From assembly GCA_035499215.1 (NCBI GenBank), contig DATJZH010000224.1:1-5295 (forward strand): a stretch of 5,295 bases of DNA. Direction: 5' to 3'. Each line of letters begins with the position of its first letter. Within the stretch, counting starts at the first letter, position 1. The DNA is from DATJZH01 sp035499215 (lineage in GTDB: Bacteria; Actinomycetota; Actinomycetes; Streptosporangiales; Streptosporangiaceae). This document shows positions 1 through 5,295 of the stretch, piece after piece. The position numbers were made by a program, and so were the translations under genes. The notes under the pieces were generated by a model. The model was given only the letters and a program-made list of their open reading frames with translations. It had not been told where the DNA came from and did not search any database.

Positions 1-2
1 CG

Positions 3-191
3 ATCACGCTGACGGTATCGATCGGGGTGGCCGTGCTGGGCGCAGCGGGATCGGGCGGGCAGCTGACCGAGCTTCTCGCGGCGGCCGACGCGGCGCTGTA
101 CCGGGCCAAGGGCGCTGGCCGTAACCAGGTGTGGGTCACCACCGAAACCGCCTCGCTCAGCATTACCGCCAGCGAGGCAAACCAGCTGTAA
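3..191 (+). CDS. GGDEF-domain diguanylate cyclase, C-terminal fragment
   Basis: Only the last 62 residues are present; the start lies left of the window. The fragment opens with the beta-strand TVSIGVAV and continues to ADAALYRAKGAGRNQV. These two segments close the GGDEF fold: the SIGVA strand, and the final helix with the near-invariant pattern ADxALYxAKxxGRNxV. GGDEF domains condense two GTP into the second messenger cyclic di-GMP. The GG(D/E)EF active-site loop and the inhibitory site lie upstream, so activity and any sensor or EAL partner domain cannot be judged. A tail of about 20 residues rich in Thr, Ser and Ala follows the domain and ends at a TAA stop (189-191), so the GGDEF domain is C-terminal in this protein. 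The next gene relic is convergent. The family assignment is firm; whether the domain is catalytic is unknown. Confidence 0.85.
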   Translation: MTLTVSIGVAVLGAAGSGGQLTELLAAADAALYRAKGAGRNQVWVTTETASLSITASEANQL

Positions 192-207
192 CCCCGCGCC
201 GCCGCCG

Positions 208-226
208 GCCCGCTAATGCGGCGGGC
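208..226. terminator. Candidate bidirectional hairpin between convergent gene ends
   Basis: GCCCGC (208-213) and GCGGGC (221-226) form a six-base-pair inverted repeat around a seven-base loop. A competing four-pair stem, CCGC/GCGG around TAAT, uses 210-221. The hairpin begins 17 bases after the GGDEF stop and overlaps the stop codon of the reverse-strand amine oxidase relic (213-215), the usual place for a shared terminator. There is no T-run on either side, so this is not a classical intrinsic terminator; actinomycetes often lack the T-run. In such GC-rich DNA a stem of this size can also arise by chance. Confidence 0.35.
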
Positions 227-898
227 TCCGCGGAACGTCGAGCGCCGGGTTGGATCGAAGAATCCGGTCGGCTTCAGCCAGAACGAGGTGCTGTCGACCG
301 GCATGACGGGCAGTCCTCGGGCCGCGTGATGTGATGAATGCCGAAGACGTACGACGCGGAAGGCCACAGCACGACATCGGTGTTCTCGATAGACCTGTTC
401 TGCGCGGTCCACCGGGGCAGTCCCGCGTCGTGCTCGCTGAGGTTCGGGAAGTCGCCGCACGGCCACCGCTCGTCAGCGCGGTACGGGGTGACCACACCGT
501 GTGCCCGACCACCTCGGCCCGCTGGAACGCGGGGGCTGCGGAGTCCAGCATCGCGGGAAAGCAGCCGGTCGGGACGAGCTTGTAGGCGACGGGATTCCCC
601 AAGCCGTTCCTGGCCTGCCCGTTGATCATCTTCCGGGTCCCCGATGTCGAAGGCAGTACGGCGATAGTGATCATCGGTGGGGTCGCGGTAGGGGACGATC
701 ATCTCGGCGAACGACAGCCGGTGCGCTACCGGGCGCAGCCGCCGCCCGTCGCGGAACCCGACAGTGTGCAGCACCAGGCCCTCGCGGTAGTTGAAGCCCA
801 GCCGCATCTGCCAGTTCTGCCAGGACAGCAGCCGGCCGTCCAGGCTGAACGACACCCCTTGCAGGTAACACCCCGCCGCGCTTGACCTCGCGGAGGGG
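213..898 (-). pseudogene. Copper-containing amine oxidase relic (truncated, deleted, frameshifted)
   Basis: Intact members oxidise primary amines to aldehydes, H2O2 and ammonia with copper and a tyrosine-derived quinone (TPQ), and are about 640 residues long. Family sequence is read here on the reverse strand in pieces. Block A (about 870-640) runs GVSFSLDG, LGFNYREGLVLHTVGFRDG, then RLSFAEMIVPYRDP to FDIG. Block B (635-492) holds RNGLGNPVAYKLVPTG. Block C (about 491-313) holds VTPYRADERWPCGDFPN, GLPRWTAQNRSIENTDVVLW and FGIHHITRPED. Block D (310-254) reads PVMPVDSTSFWLKPTGFFD. Block E (251-213) reads NPALDVPRSPPH and stop. Single-base losses are inferred between B/C, C/D and D/E, and a 12-base in-frame insertion lies at 352-363. 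The A/B junction (about 636-642) skips roughly 240 residues, including the TPQ tyrosine, the catalytic Asp and two of three copper His ligands. PLREVK at 881-898 is a weak match further upstream; the N-terminal domains are absent. It cannot encode an active enzyme. The identification is firm; the right boundary is approximate. Confidence 0.92.
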
Positions 899-1021
899 CC
901 GGACCTGCTGTTCCACGACGCAATCCTGCTGCCTGAGAGGCCGCCGCGCAGGCGGGCAGAGATACTCGAGTTATGTACTGGGCCTGGCCGCGCTCTGCGC
1001 GCTCGTCGAGACTGCCGCGCG

Positions 1022-2467
1022 GTGGCTAGCGCGGCGACGGCTGCCGACGCGATCGTGGTCGGCTCCGGGCCGAACGGGCTGGCAGCGGCAGTCACGCTGG
1101 CCAGGGCCGGTCTCGCCGTCCAGGTCATCGAGGGAGCATCGGAGCCCGGCGGCGGCTGCCGGACCACGGAGCTGACCCTGCCGGGATTCCGGCACGACGT
1201 CTGCTCGGCCGTGCACCCGATGGCCGCGGCGTCGCCGTTCTTCACCGGGACCGATCTGGCCGCCCGTGGGGTCAGGCTGCTGAGGCCGCCGGTGGCGTTC
1301 GCGCACCCACTCGACGGCGGCCTGGCCGGCGCGGTGACCGGCTCCGTGCGGGACACCGCGCGCGGCCTGGGCGCGGACGCCGATGCCTACCGGCGGCTGC
1401 TCGGGCCCCTGGTGCGTGACGCCGGGCTCATCCTGCCCACGGTTCTTGCTCCGCTGCGCTCGGTGCCGGCCCACCCTGCCGCGATGGCGCGCTTCGGGCT
1501 CGACGGACTGCTGCCCGCCTCCAGGCTGGCCCGCAGGTTCTCGACCCGGCAGGCGGCGGCCCTGCTCGCCGGCGTGTGCGCCCACGCGATTCTGCCGCTG
1601 GACACGCCACTGACCGGCGGCTTCGGGCTGACGCTGGCGATCATTGCGCATACCGCTGGCTGGCCGGTCGTCGAGGGTGGCAGCGCCCGGCTCATCGATG
1701 CCCTGACCACCGAGCTCGCCTCGCTGGGCGGCCAGCTGAGCACCGGTCACTGGATCAAGAGCCTGGACGATATCCCGCCGGCCAGGGCGACGCTGCTGGA
1801 TGTCACGCCCCGGCAGTTCATCAAGCTGGCGGGCGGCCGGCTGCCCGCGCGTTACGCCGGTGCCCTGGCCGGGTTCCGCTACGGACCGGGCATCTGCAAG
1901 GTGGACTGGGCGCTTGACGGGCCGGTCCCGTGGACGGCGCGGGCAGCCCGCCAGGCCGGAACGCTGCACCTTGGCGGGACGTTCGCCGAGGTAGCACGGG
2001 CCGCGGCGGAAGTGGCGGCAGGAACGCACCCCGATCGCCCGTACTGCATCGTGTCGCAGCCGGGCATTGTCGACTCGTCTCGTGCCCCGGCCGGGAAGCA
2101 GACGCTGTGGGGCTACTGCCACGTGCCGTCCGCGTCGACAGTGGATATGACCGGCCGGATCGAGGCGCAGATCGAGCGCTTCGCGCCTGGCTTTCGTGAC
2201 CTGATCCTGGCCAGATCAACCAGGACGGCTGCTGAATTGGAGCAGCACAACCCGAATTACGTCGGCGGCGACATCGCCGGCGGCTCGGGCACGCTGTGGC
2301 AGACGGTGCTGCGGCCGGTTGCCCGGTGGAATCCCTACCGGACCGCGCTGCGGGGCATCTACCTGTGCTCATCCTCCACTCCGCCAGGCGGCGGGGTCCA
2401 CGGGATGTGCGGTGCCTGGGCGGCGCGGTCTGCGCTGGCCGATCTGGGCGTTAGCACCGCGAGCTAG
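1022..2467 (+). CDS. FAD-dependent oxidoreductase, phytoene dehydrogenase-related
   Basis: This is an intact 481-residue protein, close to the usual length for the phytoene dehydrogenase-related (COG1233-type) amine-oxidase-fold flavoproteins. The FAD-binding Rossmann motif is near the N-terminus: VVGSGPNGLAAA with GxGxxG at residues 14-19, acidic E37 at the end of the second strand for the FAD ribose, and the GGG-C-R turn at 43-47. The mid-protein motif GWPVVEGGS (213-221) is typical of the group, as is the C-terminal FAD-contacting segment CSSSTPPGGGVHGMCG (449-464). No signal peptide or membrane segment is evident, so it is probably cytosolic or membrane-associated. The substrate is unknown; carotenoid-like, retinol-like and other hydrophobic substrates occur in the family, and no carotenoid genes adjoin it. 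The start is GTG at 1022, placing the Rossmann strand about ten residues in; the ribosome-binding signal is poor (GAG around 1008-1010). The 899-1021 gap shows no convincing promoter. It diverges from the amine oxidase relic and converges on the glycosidase, 73 bases away. Confidence 0.9.
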   Translation: MASAATAADAIVVGSGPNGLAAAVTLARAGLAVQVIEGASEPGGGCRTTELTLPGFRHDVCSAVHPMAAASPFFTGTDLAARGVRLLRPPVAFAHPLDGGLAGAVTGSVRDTARGLGADADAYRRLLGPLVRDAGLILPTVLAPLRSVPAHPAAMARFGLDGLLPASRLARRFSTRQAAALLAGVCAHAILPLDTPLTGGFGLTLAIIAHTAGWPVVEGGSARLIDALTTELASLGGQLSTGHWIKSLDDIPPARATLLDVTPRQFIKLAGGRLPARYAGALAGFRYGPGICKVDWALDGPVPWTARAARQAGTLHLGGTFAEVARAAAEVAAGTHPDRPYCIVSQPGIVDSSRAPAGKQTLWGYCHVPSASTVDMTGRIEAQIERFAPGFRDLILARSTRTAAELEQHNPNYVGGDIAGGSGTLWQTVLRPVARWNPYRTALRGIYLCSSSTPPGGGVHGMCGAWAARSALADLGVSTAS

Positions 2468-2508
2468 CTCACCCGGCGCGGCGTACTGAACGGCACTGGC
2501 AGCGTCCT

Positions 2509-2522
2509 GGCCGGCCCGGCCG
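2509..2522. other. GC-only quasi-palindrome in the convergent gap
   Basis: The gap between the convergent oxidoreductase and glycosidase genes (2468-2540) contains GGCCGGCCCGGCCG. Its first 13 bases are a perfect inverted repeat, GGCCGG-C-CCGGCC. It begins 42 bases after the oxidoreductase stop and ends 19 bases before the glycosidase stop. The identical 14-mer occurs at 3929-3942, in the gap downstream of the metal exporter stop. It could contribute to transcript termination or be a protein-binding site, but it lacks a T-run and the high GC makes recurrence by chance quite possible. Confidence 0.25.
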
Positions 2523-2540
2523 TGCTGTGTCCGTCAGCAG

Positions 2541-3893
2541 CTAGCCGCCGCGCTGTGCGGCGATCATGTCGCGGTACCAGCCGAACGAGGCCTTGGGCGT
2601 CCGCCGCCGGGAGGCGAAGTCGACGTAGACCAGGCCGAACCGCTGCTGGTACCCCTCGGCCCACTCGAAGTTGTCCAGCAGCGACCAGGTCAGGTACCCG
2701 CGCACGTCGACACCGGCGGTCATGGCGTCTGCCACCGCCCTGATATGGCCATCTAGGTAGCGGATCCTCGGCTGGTCGTCGATGGCGCCGTCGGCGCCGG
2801 GCCTGTCGTCGACAGAGCAGCCGTTCTCGGTGATGTAGACCGGCGGCAGCTGCTCGCCGTACCGCTCGTGCAGCAAAGTCAGCACCTCGGTCAGCCCGGC
2901 GGGCACGACCGGCCAGCCGAACGCGGTCACCGGATACCCGGCGATCGGCTCGAGCCGGAATGTCAGCGGTGCGGCCGGCGCGGATGCCACCCTGGCCGGG
3001 CAGTAGTAGTTGACGCCCAGAGCGTCGACCGGAACCGAGATGATCTCCAGGTCGCCATCCCTGACGCAGTCAAGGCCGCTTTCGCCCGTCCCGAATGCCG
3101 ACAGGTCCGGGTAGCGGCCGAGCAGCCAGGGGTCGGTGAACAGCCGGTTGTGCAGGATGTCGTAGGCATGAGCCGCCGCGGCGTCGGCCTCGATGTTGCT
3201 CGCGGGCCAGGCCGGCGAGTAGTTGTTGGTGATGGCGACGCCGGCCGCGCCCTCGGCGCGCAGCGCTGCCGCGGCCAGGCCGTGGCCGAGCAGCTGGTGG
3301 TGCGCTGTCGGCAGCGCGTCGAGCGCCAGAGTCTTGCCCGGGGCATGGATGCCGAGCCAGTATCCATAGGTCGTGACGACTACCGGCTCGTTCAGCGTGA
3401 TCCACAGCGGAATGCGGTCGCCGAGCCGCCGCGCGGCCTGCCGGGCATAATCGGCGAATCGCTGCGCCGTCTGCCTGCTCATCCAGCCGCCCTTGTCCTC
3501 GAGCGGCTGCGGCAGGTCCCAGTGATACAGGGTGGCCATCGGGGTGATGCCCGCGGCCAGCAGGGCGTCGGTCAGCCGGTCGTAGAAATCCAGGCCCGCC
3601 GGGTTTGCCGGGCCGGTTCCGTCCGGCTGCACCCGCGGCCAGGCGATCGAGAACCGGTAGGTGCTGATGCCAAGATCGGCCATCAGGGCGGTGTCCTCCA
3701 GCCACCGGTGGTAGTGATCGGCCGCTACCTTGCCAGTGTCGCCGTTCCTGATGGCGCCGGGCTTGCGGCAGAAGGCGTCCCAGATGGACTCGCCGCCGCC
3801 GTCCTCCCCGACACCGCCCTCGATCTGGTAGGCCGAGGTGGCGACACCCCAGGCGAAGCTGGCGGGAAAGCGCGGCATCGGGATCTCGGTCAT
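2541..3893 (-). CDS. Family 1 glycoside hydrolase (beta-glucosidase type)
   Basis: This is a complete 450-residue single-domain (beta/alpha)8 barrel, normal for bacterial GH1. These are retaining glycosidases that release glucose or related sugars from beta-linked disaccharides and aryl glycosides. The N-terminal GH1 signature FAWGVATSAYQIEGG spans 13-27, with Q23 and E25. Also present are sugar-binding H124-W125 in YHWDLPQ, the acid/base E169 in TLNEP, the nucleophile E356 in YITENG, and the glycone-site segment W403 to E410-W411 in WSLLDNFEW. All expected catalytic residues are intact. No signal peptide is seen, so it is probably cytosolic and acts on imported or phosphate-free sugars; the exact sugar cannot be read off. 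ATG at 3893 (MTEIPMPRF) is chosen because the family begins just before this signature. ATG at 3878 (MPRF) is equally plausible and has a slightly better GAG upstream. The frame stays open to 4049, but that extension overlaps the exporter and is low-complexity Ser/Arg/Thr sequence. No transporter or LacI-type regulator is in view. Confidence 0.95.
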   Translation of the reverse strand: MTEIPMPRFPASFAWGVATSAYQIEGGVGEDGGGESIWDAFCRKPGAIRNGDTGKVAADHYHRWLEDTALMADLGISTYRFSIAWPRVQPDGTGPANPAGLDFYDRLTDALLAAGITPMATLYHWDLPQPLEDKGGWMSRQTAQRFADYARQAARRLGDRIPLWITLNEPVVVTTYGYWLGIHAPGKTLALDALPTAHHQLLGHGLAAAALRAEGAAGVAITNNYSPAWPASNIEADAAAAHAYDILHNRLFTDPWLLGRYPDLSAFGTGESGLDCVRDGDLEIISVPVDALGVNYYCPARVASAPAAPLTFRLEPIAGYPVTAFGWPVVPAGLTEVLTLLHERYGEQLPPVYITENGCSVDDRPGADGAIDDQPRIRYLDGHIRAVADAMTAGVDVRGYLTWSLLDNFEWAEGYQQRFGLVYVDFASRRRTPKASFGWYRDMIAAQRGG

Positions 3894-3910
3894 CCGGCGA
3901 TGGTATGCGG

Positions 3911-3953
3911 ATCGAGGCGGCCCTGCCCGGCCGGCCCGGCCGCTGCCTTCGAT
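3911..3953. repeat. Long imperfect inverted repeat between exporter and glycosidase genes
   Basis: Most of the 82-base gap between the exporter stop and the glycosidase start can fold on itself. The outer arms ATCGA (3911-3915) and TCGAT (3949-3953) are complementary. GCGGCC (3917-3922) pairs with GGCCGC (3938-3943), and the centre holds the palindrome CCGGCCGG (3927-3934). On the reverse strand it follows the exporter stop by 22 bases and ends 17 bases before the glycosidase ATG. It could therefore be a terminator for the upstream pair, an operator for the glycosidase, or a folded 5' leader. There is no T-run and it resembles no known operator I can name. Confidence 0.4.
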
Positions 3954-3975
3954 GGGGACCGGATGGCCGCGCTGG

Positions 3976-5151
3976 CTAGTTGTGCATCGGGCGCTCGTGG
4001 TCGGCATGGCCGGCCGGCTCGAGCTGGAAGGTCGAGTGCTCGACGTCAAAATGGCCGCGCAGGCATTCCTGCAGCTGGTCGAGCATCATCGCGCTGCGGC
4101 CGGTGGTCAGGACGTCAGGATCCACGACAATGTGCGCCGAGAGCACCGGCAGCCCCGAGGTGATCGTCCAGGCGTGCAGCTCGTGCACCTCGGCGACGCC
4201 GCCAAGCTCGGTCATGTGGCGGCGGACCTCGCGCAGGTCGATCCCCTTGGGGCTGGCCTCAAGCAGGATGTCCACGGTCTCGCGCAGCAGCCGCCAGGTC
4301 CGCGGCAAGATCAGCACGCCGACGGCGAGTGCCGCGATCGGATCCGCGCGGGTGAATCCGGTCGTGGCTATCAGCACCCCGGTCACGATGACCGCGATGG
4401 CGCCCAGGGTGTCCGAGCCCACCTCGAGGAACGCGCCCCTGACGTTCAGGCTCTGCGACTGGCCGCGGCGCAGCAGCAGCAGGGAGGTGGCGCCGCCCGC
4501 CAGCGCGAGCAGGCCGAAGGCGATCAGCAGGCGGGAGCTCACGGCGGGCGGCGACATCAGCCGCTGGACGGCCTCGATGAAGATGAACGCCGCCATGCCC
4601 AGCAGCAGCACCGAGTTGGCCATCGCGGCCAGGATCTCGGCGCGCGCGTAGCCGAAGGTGCGCCGCTCCGTGGCCGGGCGCGCCGCGAAGTGCGCGGCCA
4701 GCAGCGACAGTCCCACGCCCGCCGCGTCCGCGGCCATGTGCGCCGCGTCGGCCAGCAGCACCAGGGCGCCGGTGATGACCGCGCCGGTGACCTCGGCGAC
4801 GGCGATCGTCACCGTGATCGCCAGGACCGTGGCGAGGGCTCTCCGGTGCTGACCCGTTGCGGTGCGCCAGTGGTCATGGCCGTGGCCGGTACCGCCGCCG
4901 CGGGCAGCCCCGGGTCCGCGGACCGGGTCGGCCGGGTGCCTGTCCGCGGCGAGGTCCTCGGGCGGCTGTGCCCCGGAGCTCATGGCTGCGGCGAGGTCCT
5001 CGGGCGGCTGTGCCCCGGAGCTCATGGCTGCGGCGAGGTCCTCGGGCGGCTGTGCCCCCGAGCTCATGGCTGCGGCGAGGTCCTCGGGCGGCTGTGCCCC
5101 CGAGCTCATGGCTGCGGCGAGATCCTTGCCCGGCCCGGCCCCGGAACTCAT
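3976..5151 (-). CDS. Cation diffusion facilitator (CDF) metal exporter with repeat-built N-terminus
   Basis: This 391-residue inner-membrane protein of the CDF (CzcD/ZitB-like) family probably exports Zn2+ or a similar divalent cation in exchange for protons. Residues 1-70 are five 14-residue repeats. A low-complexity linker follows, with a His-rich HGHDH (90-94) that may bind metal. The membrane part has about six helices, near 105-126, 127-152, 171-197, 205-228, 238-262 and 268-286. The TM2 metal site is H138-xxx-D142 in LLADAAHMAADAAGV. In TM5 the matching site is E243-xxx-D247 in GAFLEVGSDTLGA, with Glu where many relatives have His. The cytosolic C-terminal domain (about 300-380) carries EVHELHAWTITSGLP, a family hallmark; a His-containing tail ends GHADHERPMHN. 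The core from about residue 100 matches the family in length; the repeats are extra. The ATG at 5151 is favoured because it overlaps the upstream stop as ATGA, though each repeat offers another in-frame ATG. Family is certain; metal specificity is not. Confidence 0.95.
   Translation of the reverse strand: MSSGAGPGKDLAAAMSSGAQPPEDLAAAMSSGAQPPEDLAAAMSSGAQPPEDLAAAMSSGAQPPEDLAADRHPADPVRGPGAARGGGTGHGHDHWRTATGQHRRALATVLAITVTIAVAEVTGAVITGALVLLADAAHMAADAAGVGLSLLAAHFAARPATERRTFGYARAEILAAMANSVLLLGMAAFIFIEAVQRLMSPPAVSSRLLIAFGLLALAGGATSLLLLRRGQSQSLNVRGAFLEVGSDTLGAIAVIVTGVLIATTGFTRADPIAALAVGVLILPRTWRLLRETVDILLEASPKGIDLREVRRHMTELGGVAEVHELHAWTITSGLPVLSAHIVVDPDVLTTGRSAMMLDQLQECLRGHFDVEHSTFQLEPAGHADHERPMHN
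4942..5151 (-). repeat. Five tandem 42-bp in-frame repeats encoding MSSGAQPPEDLAAA
   Basis: Five head-to-tail 42-base units fill the 5' end of the exporter gene, with reverse-strand starts at 5151, 5109, 5067, 5025 and 4983. The first unit (5151-5110) is diverged and encodes MSSGAGPGKDLAAA. Units two to four encode MSSGAQPPEDLAAA, and the fifth ends in AAD. Units two and three are identical. Unit four differs from them by one silent base (Ser TCC instead of TCG), a base shared with unit five. This points to recent duplication by slippage or unequal recombination. Because the unit is a multiple of three, copy-number change would alter length but not frame. Every unit begins with ATG, preceded in the four internal cases by GAGGA about 13 bases upstream. 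Confidence 0.97.
5148..5151 (-). other. ATGA stop/start overlap (translational coupling)
   Basis: On the reverse strand the bases ATGA contain both the start codon of the metal exporter (5151-5149) and the TGA stop of the upstream OB-fold gene (5150-5148). Such four-base overlaps are typical of co-transcribed, translationally coupled actinobacterial genes. There is no strong ribosome-binding sequence directly upstream, which fits re-initiation. This overlap is the main reason for choosing the first of the five repeat Met codons as the start. Confidence 0.75.
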
Positions 5152-5295
5152 GTTCGGGACTGGCCGCCCAGGCCAGGCACCAGCAGCTCGTAGGCCGGGT
5201 TGATCATGATGGCATGCCCGTCCCGGATGCCCACCGGCCCGCGGAACCGGACCTTGGCGCCAGGCTGCAGGCCGGGGATGTGCGAGCGCCCGTAG
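5148..5295 (-). CDS. Probable OB-fold nucleic-acid-binding protein, C-terminal fragment
   Basis: The last 48 residues of a reverse-strand gene enter from the right edge and end at TGA (5150-5148). They read YGRSHIPGLQPGAKVRFRG, then VGIRDGHAIMINPAYELL and a short Gly-rich tail. The pattern I-x-G-L-x-P-G-x-x-V-R-x-x-G-x-V followed by an NPxYELL end matches, from memory, small actinobacterial proteins (about 120 residues) annotated as OB-fold nucleic-acid-binding domains. There the (Y/L)GR-x-x-I-x-G-(L/I) segment leads into the last strands of the barrel. The role of such proteins is not well defined. The gene is directly upstream of the metal exporter and overlaps it by four bases, so the two are probably one transcript. 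The assignment rests on a short fragment and is moderate. Confidence 0.6.
   Translation of the reverse strand, partial: YGRSHIPGLQPGAKVRFRGPVGIRDGHAIMINPAYELLVPGLGGQSRT

Noticed and set aside
961..976. GATACT and ACTCGAGT near the flavoprotein start as promoter or operator
   Set aside because: No matching -35 box lies at 16-19 bases, and the eight-base palindrome alone is too short to support a site.
973..1029. Possible 18-codon leader ORF (ATG at 973, TAG overlapping the GTG start)
   Set aside because: It has no ribosome-binding site, no attenuator-like codon run and an Arg/Ser composition expected by chance.
274..1356. 360-residue reverse-strand open frame
   Set aside because: Only its second half carries amine oxidase blocks, and in mixed frames. 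The first part is antisense to the well-supported flavoprotein and shows no family features, so it is not one gene.
971..2122. 383-residue reverse-strand open frame opposite the oxidoreductase
   Set aside because: It is Arg/Gly/Pro-rich and low in hydrophobic patterning with no motifs, as expected for the antisense frame of a GC-rich gene.
3894..4049. 52-residue N-terminal extension of the glycosidase
   Set aside because: It would overlap the exporter 3' end and is low-complexity Ser/Thr/Arg sequence. GH1 proteins normally begin shortly before the FAWG signature.
2868..4163. 431-residue forward-strand open frame opposite the glycosidase
   Set aside because: It is antisense to a GH1 enzyme with all catalytic motifs intact, and its own translation is featureless and Arg/Gln-rich.
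4942..5151. CRISPR-like array
   Set aside because: The 42-base units are directly adjacent with no spacers and keep the exporter reading frame, so they are coding tandem repeats.
3838..5193. 451-residue forward-strand open frame opposite the exporter
   Set aside because: It is antisense to a clear CDF exporter. Its repeat-like C-terminus is only the reverse reading of the 42-bp repeats.
1..5295. Undescribed multi-gene system (defence, toxin-antitoxin, biosynthetic cluster)
   Set aside because: The intact genes are ordinary metabolic and transport families in mixed orientations. Only the OB-fold/exporter pair looks operonic, and no effector, nuclease or signalling set is present.

Overview
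The window is very GC-rich throughout, with short intergenic gaps, GTG/ATG starts and protein families typical of high-GC Gram-positive bacteria. I read it as chromosomal DNA of an actinomycete; genus and species cannot be told from the sequence. No tRNA, rRNA, CRISPR array, transposase, phage gene or attachment site is visible.

Layout from left to right. (1) 3-191 (+) is the C-terminal end of a GGDEF-type diguanylate cyclase cut by the window edge. (2) 213 to about 898 (-) is a heavily decayed copper amine oxidase. Recognisable family sequence lies in five blocks spread over all three reverse frames, separated by a large internal deletion and three apparent single-base losses, and the N-terminal domains are missing. 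A short hairpin at 208-226 sits between the ends of this relic and the GGDEF gene, which are convergent. (3) 1022-2467 (+) is an intact FAD-dependent oxidoreductase of the phytoene dehydrogenase-related type. (4) 2541-3893 (-) is a complete family 1 glycoside hydrolase (beta-glucosidase type), convergent with the oxidoreductase. (5) 3976-5151 (-) is a complete cation diffusion facilitator metal exporter whose N-terminus carries five tandem 14-residue repeats (42 bp each), every one starting with an in-frame Met codon. (6) 5148-5295 (-) is the C-terminal end of a probable small OB-fold protein whose stop overlaps the exporter start as ATGA, so the two look translationally coupled.

How the genes relate: the OB-fold protein and the metal exporter form a tight reverse-strand unit. 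The beta-glucosidase lies 82 bases further on in the same direction, with a long imperfect inverted repeat in the gap, so it may be read through or separately controlled. The oxidoreductase and the amine oxidase relic are divergent neighbours; any past pathway link is speculation. I found no evidence of an undescribed multi-gene system. The most unusual things are the repeat-built N-terminus of the exporter and the clearly readable decay of the amine oxidase gene.
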